DNA from: Deltaproteobacteria bacterium RIFCSPLOWO2_02_56_12
GTDB taxonomy: Bacteria > Desulfobacterota > Binatia > UBA9968
Length of the DNA stretch: 8,461 nucleotides
Reading direction: 5' to 3'
NCBI GenBank assembly: GCA_001799045.1
Contig: MGRY01000052.1
Span: 1 to 8,461 of the forward strand
Shown: one piece after another, positions 1 to 6,794 of the stretch
How the letters are laid out: each line of letters opens with the position of its first letter
How positions within the stretch are numbered: position 1 is the stretch's first letter
The notes under the pieces: generated by a model
The model's database searches: none
Seen by the model: the letters and a program-made list of their open reading frames with translations, nothing else
What the model was told of the DNA's origin: nothing
Program-made: the position numbers and the translations under genes

Positions 1-621
1 AGATAGCATCACCGCCGCGCCCGCATCCCCCAGGGTCAGACCGGATAAATAGCGGGTCATCAACTCGCCTTTGGACTGGACATCCAGAAAGATCCCGTCA
101 TGCAGCCGCTCACCTACTGCCACAAGAACATTGGGGACCATCCCGGACCGTATCAGACCGCTAGCAAGGATCATCGCCTTCAAGGCGCTATTGCAAGCGT
201 CCCTGACGTCGGCCACAAAGACATCTTTTCTCAGGCCGAGCGATTCGTGGACCCGCATGGCCGTAATAGGTTCGATCTCATCGAGGGTATTGGCCGCAAA
301 CAGCAAGGCGCCCACGTCGCTCTTGTCCATTCCCAGCCGATCCAGCAACCTCTGAGACGCCGTAGTAGCCAGGGTACTGGGGTGCTCGTCGGCAGCGGCG
401 AAGCGACGGGTCTTTATCCCCGTCCCTGCCTCCAGGGTCCCTTCCCGCAATCCCAGTTTTGAGAGACCGGCACGCCGCTCGATCTCGGCAGAGGGAACCA
501 CGTGGTCCGGGACGTAGTAGTCCGCGCCTATCATAAAACAACCCGGCCTTTCTCCCGAAGGGTCCCGGGGCGAAACCACGCTGTTTCCGTTGACTGGGCT
601 CTTCTTTTTCATCCACCACAT
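1..621 (-). CDS. oleA: Thiolase-fold condensing enzyme, probable OleA (partial, 3' end outside window)
   Basis: This frame is open for 207 codons from ATG at 621 to the window edge, about 60% of the usual ~340 residues. OleA carries out a non-decarboxylative Claisen condensation of two long-chain acyl-CoAs to a beta-keto acid, the first step of olefin synthesis. Seen in the translation: GTGIKTRR (66-73), typical of the KAS III N-terminal half; IEPITA (116-121), where the Glu matches the OleA general-base Glu that FabH lacks; DACNSAL (141-147), with nucleophile Cys143; and LTLGDAGAAVML (195-206), the Gly-rich strand before the second half. The start is supported by GGAGG six bases upstream (628-632). 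About 30 polar residues precede the conserved domain, an unusual extension. The gene lies 226 bases downstream of the Crp-like gene and 3.4 kb from oleBCD. The catalytic His and Asn fall outside the window. The KAS III/OleA superfamily is certain; OleA rather than another KAS III is likely from the Glu motif and the oleBCD context. Confidence 0.82.
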   Translation of the reverse strand, partial: MWWMKKKSPVNGNSVVSPRDPSGERPGCFMIGADYYVPDHVVPSAEIERRAGLSKLGLREGTLEAGTGIKTRRFAAADEHPSTLATTASQRLLDRLGMDKSDVGALLFAANTLDEIEPITAMRVHESLGLRKDVFVADVRDACNSALKAMILASGLIRSGMVPNVLVAVGERLHDGIFLDVQSKGELMTRYLSGLTLGDAGAAVMLS

Positions 622-680
622 GTTACGCCTCCATTTCTTGCTTGTTGGCAAAGATGGCTGGTTACTTCGCCATAGGTAAA

Positions 681-709
681 TTTGTACTTTAAACCGCCTT
701 ATTGGTCAA
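681..709 (-). promoter_or_regulatory. Predicted sigma-70 promoter proximal to oleA
   Basis: On the minus strand, TTGACC (704-709) is followed after exactly 17 bases by TACAAA (681-686). These match the -35 and -10 consensus at 5/6 and 4/6. The start point would fall near 674, giving a leader of about 53 bases that ends in the GGAGG of oleA. This is a prediction from pattern alone. Confidence 0.45.
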
Positions 710-796
710 TCATCCGCCGGTATCGCTATCCTTAAGCCTCCACTCCTTCGGTACCGGACCTTCGAGCTTGTTCCCACATGATAGCCAAACATACCA

Positions 797-806
797 TATC
801 CGGATA
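797..806. repeat. Perfect 10-base palindrome over predicted start point
   Basis: TATCCGGATA is a perfect palindrome. It covers position 803, the start point predicted from the TATAAA box of the distal oleA promoter. It could be an operator half or simply a chance palindrome. Confidence 0.3.
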
Positions 807-809
807 GCA

Positions 810-852
810 TTTATAGGAGACAGGTCACGCTTTTTATGTGACGGGCATCACA
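810..852 (-). promoter_or_regulatory. Class II Crp-type promoter upstream of oleA
   Basis: The site TGTGATGCCCGTCACA (837-852) has two perfect Crp half-sites, TGTGA-N6-TCACA. On the minus strand it is followed after 21 bases by TATAAA (810-815). If that is the -10 hexamer, the start point is 803 and the site centre (844.5) lies at -41.5, the canonical position of class II Crp/FNR activation. As usual for such promoters, no good -35 hexamer is present. The site overlaps the last codons and stop of the Crp-like gene. The transcript would carry a leader of about 180 bases before the oleA ATG. The geometry is seen directly; activation is inferred. Confidence 0.65.
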
Positions 853-1543
853 CGGTCATGGACCTGCTGGCTTCGCGCGTGAGCTTAACCGGGTTGACTA
901 TGACTAGTCTCCGTCCATCGACCCGCACCAGCCCTGCCTTCCGAAAATCGGCTATGACCCGGGTCAGGGTTTCGCGTGACAGCCCTGCCACGTCGGCCAG
1001 CTCCTTGCGGGTGAGAGAGAGCGGGATCTCCGTCCCGATATTGAGCGGGATTTTCTTCTCTGCGATAATGTCCATAAGGACCGATGCGACTTTTTCGTAG
1101 GCGTCGGCAAAGACCAGGCGACTGATCTTTTCATCGGCCTTACGCAGACGCCGGCTGAGGGCCGTCAGCATCTTCAAGACCACTTCGGGATGTTTCGGAA
1201 TAAACCGCAGGAACTGATCCCGGAAAAGAACCAACGCCTGGCAAGGCTCCAAGGACGAAACCGTGGCGGAGCGCGGCTCGCCGTCGAGCAACGACATCTC
1301 TCCGAAGAAATCCCCGGCCTCCAGGATGCGCAGGATGACTTCTCGCCCGTGCCGGTCATCCATGCTGATCTTGACCCTGCCTCGTTTGATCACGAACAGG
1401 GCATTACCTGGCTCCTGGGCATGAAAAATGACTTCATTTTTCCGAAACGACCGCTCCCGCACCACGGACTCCAGGTCGCTGAGATCGCGATCGGAGAGAT
1501 CGCTAAAGAGGCTGACCTGACGCAGAAAAGCTCTATTCGTCAT
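848..1543 (-). CDS. Crp/FNR-family transcriptional regulator, Crp-like
   Basis: A 231-residue cytoplasmic DNA-binding regulator. The N-terminal cyclic-nucleotide-binding beta-barrel (about 10-115) includes the phosphate-binding cassette GEMSLLDGEPRSATV (81-95), which keeps the Glu82, Arg91 and Ser92 equivalents of the E. coli cAMP contacts. The long C-helix follows (about 117-145). Here the Thr-Ser pair that contacts cAMP in E. coli is replaced by Ala136-Asp137, so the ligand is uncertain. The winged helix-turn-helix (about 177-205) has the recognition helix LSRETLTRVIADF, with Arg190, Glu191 and Arg195 at the positions that read TGTGA. There is no FNR-type cysteine cluster. The ATG at 1543 is chosen because it matches the usual family start; a TTG start at 1573 would add ten atypical residues. 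The gene lies 83 bases downstream of ubiB. A matching TGTGA-N6-TCACA site sits on its own stop codon, facing oleA, which makes oleA its most likely local target. Confidence 0.9.
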   Translation of the reverse strand: MTNRAFLRQVSLFSDLSDRDLSDLESVVRERSFRKNEVIFHAQEPGNALFVIKRGRVKISMDDRHGREVILRILEAGDFFGEMSLLDGEPRSATVSSLEPCQALVLFRDQFLRFIPKHPEVVLKMLTALSRRLRKADEKISRLVFADAYEKVASVLMDIIAEKKIPLNIGTEIPLSLTRKELADVAGLSRETLTRVIADFRKAGLVRVDGRRLVIVNPVKLTREASRSMTV

Positions 1544-1626
1544 TCTCGATATGCGCCAATTTTGGCCCCTCAATCACACCGAAGTTAACCCATCTCCCGA
1601 CTACAACGCATCGCATCCCCGGAATC

Positions 1627-3330
1627 TCACAGCATTCCAGAGCGCATGATACCCACGATCAGCCAAAGCGCCAGCAGGATACCTACGACGAAGCCTCCGA
1701 CAACGAGCCACTGAAGAGCGGCGGCATCCCTGGCGGCCGGGATAATGATGGCAGAACCCACAACGATCGCCGAGATTATAATGGCAAAGGTTAGGCGGTT
1801 ACTGGCCCGATCGAGCCTACGGACGTAAGAGGCCAGATCCGCGATTTCAAGCTTCACCTGAAGGTCATTTTTGGTGAACTTCCGTAAGGCCAAATGAAGC
1901 TCTCGGGGAAGCGAGCTGGCCACATCAAGCAGGTCCATCGCCTCCCGACGGAGCTTCCTGGTAAATGTCCCGATGAGGGAGCGCTGGGTGATGAGGCGAC
2001 GGGCATAGGGACGGGCGACGGCAAAAAAATCAAGTTCCGGTGAAAGTCGGCGGAAAAGGGACTCGAACATGACCAGACATTTTCCAACCAGAAACAATTC
2101 CCGCGGGAGACGAAGGTGGTGCTTTAGGGCCAATCCCATAATTCTCTCTACATAGACTGCCGGCGGGATCTGGCTGAGCTTACGGCCGACCAGCGGCTCT
2201 ATGGTGTTTTCAAGATCCGCGCGCATCTCCTTACGGTATTTCTCGATATCGACGTTATCGGGCACAAATCCCAGATTTACGCTCTGCCGCGCCAGCGCGT
2301 CGTAGTCCCGGCTCAGCAGGGCGACAAAAGTACTGGCCATTGCGTCCAGGAGATCCTCGCCAATCCTCCCCACGACCCCAAAATCAACAAACCCAAGTTG
2401 TCCATTATTCAAGACTAACAAGTTTCCCGGGTGAGGATCGGCATGAAAGAATCCATCCATCAGGACCATCTTGAAGAGAACGTCGCTTCCCCTTTGGGCG
2501 ACTTTATTGAGATCCTGTCCGGCTTCTCGCAGCCGGTCTAAATCATCGATCCGAATGCCCTCCAGATATTCCATGACCAGCACCTGTTCAGTAGTCAGAT
2601 CCAAAAAGACCTTGGGAATGCGAAGATCCTGGTTCCCTTCGAAATTCGCCCGGAAGCGAGTTGCGTTCTCGGCCTCACGGAGAAAATCCATCTCGTCAAG
2701 AACCGCATGTTCAAATTCTTCCACCAGCGCAGGGGCATTGAGGAATGCGAGGTCCGGTACGTAGCGCTTGATGAGATCAGCCAGTCGGTGGAGAATATCC
2801 ACGTCCTGTTTGATAATCTCCCCGATGCCCGGACGTCGCACCTTGAAGACAACCTCCTCGCCGCTCCACAACGTCGCCCGATGCACCTGGGCGATCGAGG
2901 CCGCAGCCAAGGGGGTATCCTGGAATTCGGCGACCAATTCCCTCAAAGGGGATTGCAGTTCCGCCTCGATAATCTGCCGCGCCTGCTCGCTCGGGAAGGG
3001 GGGCACTTGGTCCAGAAGAGAATCGAATGCCTTTACGTACTCACGGGGGATGATATCGGGCCTGGTAGAGAGGATTTGACCAAACTTAATAAAACTAGGG
3101 CCCAGCTCCTCTAATGCGATGCGCAACCGCTCAGGAAGGCTAACCGCTTCTTCCCTCTCCAGACGTTTATGGAGAGGCTTATACCACCACCGGATAGGCG
3201 CAAACTGATGAAGCTCAAGCCCCTCGATGATCTGCCCCAGGCCATGTTTCAGAAATACATTGACGATATCGCGGAAACGACCAAGATTCTTATAGGTACG
3301 GCGGATCTGTAATAAGCCGATCGGCTTCAT
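1627..3330 (-). CDS. ubiB: UbiB/ABC1/AarF-family atypical kinase (ATPase), membrane-anchored
   Basis: A 567-residue member of the UbiB protein-kinase-like family. Such proteins support the synthesis or movement of polyprenyl quinones and other membrane lipids, and have ATPase rather than ordinary protein-kinase activity. Family hallmarks are all present: the KxGQ motif as KFGQ (82-85), preceded by LGPSFI; the Ala-rich nucleotide loop AAASIAQVHRA (142-152); the invariant Lys163 in VVFKVRRPG; the catalytic-loop equivalent HADPHPGN (296-303); and the metal-binding DFG (316-318). Two hydrophobic C-terminal segments (about 513-531 and 541-561) form the expected membrane hairpin. Length is normal and the gene looks intact. 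The ATG at 3330 begins 16 bases after the phasin-like gene, so the two are surely co-transcribed. The Shine-Dalgarno sequence is weak, which fits coupling to the upstream gene. No quinone-biosynthesis gene is nearby, so the substrate pathway is open. The ole context hints at another hydrophobic product, by inference only. Confidence 0.93.
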   Translation of the reverse strand: MKPIGLLQIRRTYKNLGRFRDIVNVFLKHGLGQIIEGLELHQFAPIRWWYKPLHKRLEREEAVSLPERLRIALEELGPSFIKFGQILSTRPDIIPREYVKAFDSLLDQVPPFPSEQARQIIEAELQSPLRELVAEFQDTPLAAASIAQVHRATLWSGEEVVFKVRRPGIGEIIKQDVDILHRLADLIKRYVPDLAFLNAPALVEEFEHAVLDEMDFLREAENATRFRANFEGNQDLRIPKVFLDLTTEQVLVMEYLEGIRIDDLDRLREAGQDLNKVAQRGSDVLFKMVLMDGFFHADPHPGNLLVLNNGQLGFVDFGVVGRIGEDLLDAMASTFVALLSRDYDALARQSVNLGFVPDNVDIEKYRKEMRADLENTIEPLVGRKLSQIPPAVYVERIMGLALKHHLRLPRELFLVGKCLVMFESLFRRLSPELDFFAVARPYARRLITQRSLIGTFTRKLRREAMDLLDVASSLPRELHLALRKFTKNDLQVKLEIADLASYVRRLDRASNRLTFAIIISAIVVGSAIIIPAARDAAALQWLVVGGFVVGILLALWLIVGIMRSGML

Positions 3331-3346
3331 GATCCAGAACGCATGC

Positions 3347-3652
3347 CTATTTCCTCATCGTCGTTTCTTTGAGGAGCTTGGATAAGTTCTCGACCTGTTT
3401 TTCCAGGCGAGTAATATCATCACGGGAGGGGAGGTTCATCAAACCAAGCGTCTTGTTAACTCTTTCGTTGACCTTCTGCTCCAACTCTCTAGCGCTTTCC
3501 TCGGCTTTATTCATCCATTCCTTGAGGAGCTTGGCCGCTTCAGCGTCGTTAAGCTCCCCTTTCTTGACCAGGTCATCGACAAAATTCTTGACCGCTTCCT
3601 GCACCCCTAACCCCGCTAATACCGCCCTTTTTGCAATATCAAACACTCCCAT
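3347..3652 (-). CDS. Phasin-like coiled-coil protein
   Basis: A 101-residue protein resembling the small phasin / polyhydroxyalkanoate-granule-associated family. The N-terminal amphipathic segment MGVFDIAKRAVLAGLGVQEAV is followed by FVDDLVKKGELNDAEAAKLLKEW, a pattern typical of the family. A charged helix with heptad character follows (about 45-70), then NLPSRDDITRLEKQVENLSKLL (75-96), the usual C-terminal coiled coil. Such proteins coat hydrophobic granules or act as small helical scaffolds. The start at 3652 is fixed by AGGAGG six bases upstream (3659-3664); the longer frame to 3703 lacks such a site. The gene is the first of a pair with ubiB. No PHA synthase or depolymerase gene is in the window, so a PHA role has no local support. 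Binding to another hydrophobic deposit is possible but unproven. Confidence 0.8.
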   Translation of the reverse strand: MGVFDIAKRAVLAGLGVQEAVKNFVDDLVKKGELNDAEAAKLLKEWMNKAEESARELEQKVNERVNKTLGLMNLPSRDDITRLEKQVENLSKLLKETTMRK

Positions 3653-3780
3653 ACTATACCTCCTATCAAAAAATTCTGCCGGGCTAAAAGCCGGAGATTC
3701 CAACCATCGACCGTGCGTGATGCGGCACGGGCAAATAGCGGATAGCGCCGGACCTGTCTCGCCCTAACTTCGAACTAATT

Positions 3781-3809
3781 ATTATACACACTAACGGCTC
3801 GAAGTACAA
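3781..3809 (-). promoter_or_regulatory. Predicted sigma-70 promoter of the phasin-ubiB operon
   Basis: On the minus strand, TTGTAC (3804-3809) is followed after 17 bases by a perfect TATAAT (3781-3786). The start point would be near 3774, leaving a leader of about 120 bases before the ATG at 3652. The -35 box is weak (3/6). The promoter sits just outside the MITE-like element, on its phasin side. Confidence 0.45.
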
Positions 3810-3817
3810 ATGGAACG

Positions 3818-3969
3818 GAAGGCTCGGTAGTGGGTCAATTTGAAACTTACGAGCCAATAGGCGACAGGAATGGAGATTCTTCGCTCCGCTCAGAATGACA
3901 CTAGAGAGGCTTGTCATCCTGAACGAAGTGAAGGATCTCTGGCAAAATGACCCACTACCGAAGGCTCGG
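3818..3969. mobile_element. MITE-like inverted-repeat element with flanking direct repeats
   Basis: Outer inverted repeats are at 3825-3841 and 3944-3960 (16 of 17 bases pair), around the ends TAGTGGGTCAATTT and AAAATGACCCACTA. Inside, a second inverted repeat of 29 bases (3872-3900 and 3911-3939; 23 of 29 pair) has the common 'CTTCGCTCCGCTCAGAATGACA' style of dispersed environmental repeats. The direct repeat GAAGGCTCGG occurs at both flanks (3818-3827 and 3960-3969), like a target-site duplication, although it overlaps the outer repeat by a few bases. The element has no coding capacity. It accounts for much of the 347-base gene-free stretch between oleD and the phasin-like gene. The structure is seen in the sequence; mobility is inferred. 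Confidence 0.6.
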
Positions 3970-3999
3970 CGCGCCCTGACCAAATGCCTCGACAATGTT

Positions 4000-4992
4000 T
4001 TACTGCCGGCGGATAAAATCCACCAAACGCTCTAAGCCCTGGGCTGTGGTAATCCGGGGGGAGTAGCCGAAGTCCCGTTTTGCCTTGGAGATATCAAAGT
4101 AGTGGGACTTGGCGAGTTGAGCTGCGAGGAAACGTGTCATTCGAGGCTCGGCGTGAAGACAAAAGAGAGCGTGAACCATCTCTAAGACAGCGCCTATAGA
4201 TCTTGCCGTACCATAGGAAATTGATTTGGCAACTCTCGGGATGCCGAGCCGCTCCAGGATCTGATTGATAAAATCCCAGAGGACGACCGGTTCTCCCTGA
4301 CTGATGAAATAGGCCTGTCCCGCAACGGCGGAACCTGCCACCAGACGATCGGCCGCCTGCAGATGGGCATCGGCGGCATTCTCGACGTAAGTGATATCCA
4401 CCTTATTGAACCCGTCTCCGACAATGAAAAGCTGCCGCGCCTTCGCCCGCTGCAATACCTTCGGGATGAGATGGTTGTCGCGCGGTCCCCAAACCAGGTG
4501 CGGGCGCAGCGACGTCGTCACCAGGCCGTCCCGGCCGTTGGCGGCGATCACCATCCTTTCCGCTATCGCCTTCGTTGCAGGATAGTAGCAGTTGTAACTA
4601 TTGGGATAAGGATAGCTCTCATCGATGTTGCACAAGTCGGATTGATCAAAGACCACGCTCGGTGTGCTGGTATAGACGAGCCTCGGCACCCCATGGGCCT
4701 TGCATCCCGCCAGCACATTTTTCGTCCCCTCCACATTGATCCCGTAAAACTCTTTCCATTTTCCCCAGACGGCCGGAAGAGCGGCAACGTGAAAAACCAC
4801 CTCGATTTTTTCGCAGGCCCTGGTTACGGCGACTGGATCTCTAAGGTCGGCCTGGACGGAGTCGACTCCGAGCCCTGCCAATTCCGGATAGTTGCGCCGC
4901 CCAAGGACGCGAACCGAGTCTCCCCGCGCCACCAACTTTTCAACGATATAGCGCCCGAGAAATCCGCCACCGCCTGTCACCAAAGCCTTCAT
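4000..4992 (-). CDS. oleD: OleD, NAD(P)-dependent 2-alkyl-3-oxoalkanoate reductase
   Basis: A 330-residue extended short-chain dehydrogenase/reductase. In the olefin pathway OleD reduces the beta-keto acid made by OleA to a 2-alkyl-3-hydroxyalkanoate. Seen: the Rossmann motif TGGGGFLG (6-13) directly after MKALV; VFHVAALPAVWG (67-77); the strand ending YTSTPSVVF (107-115), which supplies the catalytic Ser/Thr region; YPATK (137-141), the catalytic Tyr-x-x-x-Lys; and RPHLVWGPRDNHLIP (163-177), typical of the sterol-dehydrogenase/OleD branch. Length is normal. The start at 4992 is preferred because its ATG overlaps the oleC stop as ATGA, a sign of translational coupling, and it places the Rossmann strand at the N-terminus. 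An in-frame ATG at 5013 would add seven residues and cannot be excluded. It is the last gene of the oleBCD block, and a MITE-like element follows. Confidence 0.92.
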   Translation of the reverse strand: MKALVTGGGGFLGRYIVEKLVARGDSVRVLGRRNYPELAGLGVDSVQADLRDPVAVTRACEKIEVVFHVAALPAVWGKWKEFYGINVEGTKNVLAGCKAHGVPRLVYTSTPSVVFDQSDLCNIDESYPYPNSYNCYYPATKAIAERMVIAANGRDGLVTTSLRPHLVWGPRDNHLIPKVLQRAKARQLFIVGDGFNKVDITYVENAADAHLQAADRLVAGSAVAGQAYFISQGEPVVLWDFINQILERLGIPRVAKSISYGTARSIGAVLEMVHALFCLHAEPRMTRFLAAQLAKSHYFDISKAKRDFGYSPRITTAQGLERLVDFIRRQ

Positions 4993-6728
4993 TGGCTCGA
5001 TTTCCCTCGCCATGGTGCCTTCGAGCCCTGAGCCCTCGGCTGAGCTCGGTCGAACGCCTCAGGCCGAAGGGAGCCTGCCGAACCACGAATCTTCTCCTCC
5101 GCCCACAGGGCCAGCTTCTCTCTAATAATCTTGGAGTTATGCCGGAAGTCCACGGGAAAGGCGGGATGAAACAAAATATCTTTGATATCACGGGTGAGCT
5201 CGTTTTGGCCCCCCAGGCGGAAAAGCTCTTGAGTAAATCGCTTGGCGTCCTCACCGCGGGCAGCCATTTTCCCGGCTTTGGGCTCGATGATGACGACCGG
5301 CCGCTGGCTTCCTTTCGGTCCGACACCAACCAGCGCTGAACGGAACACATCGGGATGCTGGTTAAAGATCGCCTCGCATTGCACCGTGAATAGGGTCTTC
5401 GTGTTCGTGGTCACGCGGTGGTTTTTCCGTCCACAGAACCAAAGTCTGCCTCTTTCGTCCAGGTATCCCACATCGCCCATGCGGTGCCAGATGAATTCCC
5501 CATCGCGGATCTTGGCCAGTGCGGTTTGAGCTTCCCTCTTGTAATACTCCCTGGTTACCACCGGTCCTTTAACTATGATTTCACCGATCTCTGTAGGAGG
5601 AAGTGCCAGCGCCTCGTCCCATGCTGGAAGGACCTCATCGCTGATCCTGATAATCTTCAGCGCAATCCCCGCAAGGGGACGTCCCACGCAGATACCGGCA
5701 CCCTGATTGCTGAGATGAAGCGTTTCGGCCAAGATCTCTGAGCCGGAGACCGAAGTGACCGGCAGCGCCTCCGTGGCGCCGTACGGCGTGTGGCTGTCCG
5801 CGCCGACCGGGAGGATCTCTCTAAGCCGGCTTAAGACAATCCCCGGGACCGGGGCCCCTGCCAACAGGATCTTTTTGACTGAAGGAAGACGGATTCCGCG
5901 CTCGGCACAATAGTGACCGACCCGGTTCCAAAAGGCCGGCGAACCAAACGAATAGGTCACGCGGTAATCTTGAATCGGCGGGAGGATCGCTTCCGGATCG
6001 ACCTCGGCCGGCTTGGTGGGGTCCATATAAGGGAGCACGCAGGTCGTCCCCATGGCGACGCAAAAAAACGCAAAAGGGGGAAAGGCGGGCAGTCCCACGT
6101 CATCTCCCTTGATTTGGTAATGGCCCTGGATGGATTGGATCTGAGCATCAACCATCCCGTGAAGATAGAGCACTCCCTTCGGTATCCCGGTGCTCCCCGT
6201 GGTAAAAAGTATCGCTGCCGGATCCTCGCTGCCGACGGGCGCGGGGGGAAACCTGCTCCAGACCTTTTCGCGGACTTGAGCCAAAGTAGGACCGCCCCAA
6301 AACCAGCGCCGTCCGGCAGTCACAGCGTGCCTCACTTCCTTGAAATATTTCCGGTACACCGCCTTCAGGGCATGAGCCAGCGGGACAGCGACAAGTGCCT
6401 GCGGCTCAACTTCCCCGATGCATTGGAGCAAATGGCCCTTGCCCATTCCCGGGTCGATGAGGATCAGGACGGCTCCTATTTTGAACAGAGCGAAAGTCAA
6501 AGCGAGAAATTCGATCCCGGGCGGCACCATCAACAGCACCCGACAGCCGCGCCCGATTCCGATGTTCCTCAGACCGTGGGCGTAGCGGTCGCTCTCTTCG
6601 TCCAACTGCTGAAAGGTCATCGCGTTATAAGCAATGCGTCCCGATCCCTCGCGACCCACCGGGTAAAGCACTGCGATCTTCGAGGGCGCCCTCTCGGCTG
6701 CCGCAGTCAAATAGCAGGCGACATTCAT
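4989..6728 (-). CDS. oleC: OleC, ATP-dependent beta-lactone synthetase (AMP-forming ligase fold)
   Basis: A 579-residue member of the adenylate-forming superfamily. OleC converts the 2-alkyl-3-hydroxy acid and ATP to a cis-beta-lactone with release of AMP. Motifs, numbered from the start used here: phosphate-binding loop TTGSTGIPKG (176-185), YGATE (316-320), GDVGYLDERGRLWFCGRK (418-435) with the ribose-binding Asp, and the late catalytic Lys533 in HNSKIIREKL. The start at 6728 (MNVACYL...) is chosen because the longer frame, from TTG at 6782, only translates the hairpin repeat between oleB and oleC. The last ~30 residues after LALWAEEK are likewise encoded by a dispersed inverted repeat and extend past the usual OleC end. 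The Shine-Dalgarno at 6728 is poor. Identity as OleC rather than a general acyl-CoA ligase rests on the flanking oleB and oleD, the gene order and the total architecture. Confidence 0.92.
   Translation of the reverse strand: MNVACYLTAAAERAPSKIAVLYPVGREGSGRIAYNAMTFQQLDEESDRYAHGLRNIGIGRGCRVLLMVPPGIEFLALTFALFKIGAVLILIDPGMGKGHLLQCIGEVEPQALVAVPLAHALKAVYRKYFKEVRHAVTAGRRWFWGGPTLAQVREKVWSRFPPAPVGSEDPAAILFTTGSTGIPKGVLYLHGMVDAQIQSIQGHYQIKGDDVGLPAFPPFAFFCVAMGTTCVLPYMDPTKPAEVDPEAILPPIQDYRVTYSFGSPAFWNRVGHYCAERGIRLPSVKKILLAGAPVPGIVLSRLREILPVGADSHTPYGATEALPVTSVSGSEILAETLHLSNQGAGICVGRPLAGIALKIIRISDEVLPAWDEALALPPTEIGEIIVKGPVVTREYYKREAQTALAKIRDGEFIWHRMGDVGYLDERGRLWFCGRKNHRVTTNTKTLFTVQCEAIFNQHPDVFRSALVGVGPKGSQRPVVIIEPKAGKMAARGEDAKRFTQELFRLGGQNELTRDIKDILFHPAFPVDFRHNSKIIREKLALWAEEKIRGSAGSLRPEAFDRAQPRAQGSKAPWRGKSSQ
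5018..5070. repeat. Inverted repeat inside the 3' end of oleC
   Basis: Arms CCTTCGAGCCCTGAG (5018-5032) and CTCAGGCCGAAGG (5058-5070) pair over 13 bases with two single-base bulges. The stretch between them also carries the near-palindrome GGCTGAGCTCGG. It looks like a member of the dispersed TTCGA...CTCAG type of repeat. It encodes the atypical C-terminal tail of OleC and lies 26 bases before the oleD start. Confidence 0.5.
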
Positions 6729-6736
6729 ATTGCTAC

Positions 6737-6794
6737 GAAGATCGAGGATTGATGATCGAAAATCGCCATTCTCTATCCTCAACCCTCGATCCTC
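6737..6794. repeat. Long imperfect hairpin between oleB and oleC
   Basis: Two 20-base arms (6737-6756 and 6775-6794) match as inverted repeats at 17 of 20 positions, with an 18-base loop. The hairpin begins at the oleB stop codon and ends eight bases before the oleC ATG, so it fills nearly the whole 64-base spacer. No T-run follows, so it is not a classic terminator. It may slow or process the transcript, or be a dispersed repeat such as a BIME-like unit. Confidence 0.6.

Noticed and set aside
278..619. A 113-codon minus-strand frame rich in Arg and Gly starting with GTG
   Set aside because: It is an out-of-frame shadow of the oleA reading frame that starts at 621; only the latter shows family motifs and stays open to the window edge.
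1574..1630. Two TGTGA half-sites in the gap before the Crp-like gene as an autoregulatory operator
   Set aside because: Neither has a partner half-site at six bases, so the match is no better than chance.
3684..3995. A 103-codon minus-strand frame upstream of the phasin-like gene
   Set aside because: Most of it is a translation of the MITE-like dispersed repeat (FTSFRMTSLSSVILSG style), which commonly gives false hypothetical proteins. It shows no family motif and overlaps the phasin leader.
5913..6752. A 279-codon plus-strand frame opposite oleC
   Set aside because: It lies antisense within a well-conserved gene, has Arg/His-rich composition and no recognisable domain; high GC makes long antisense frames common.
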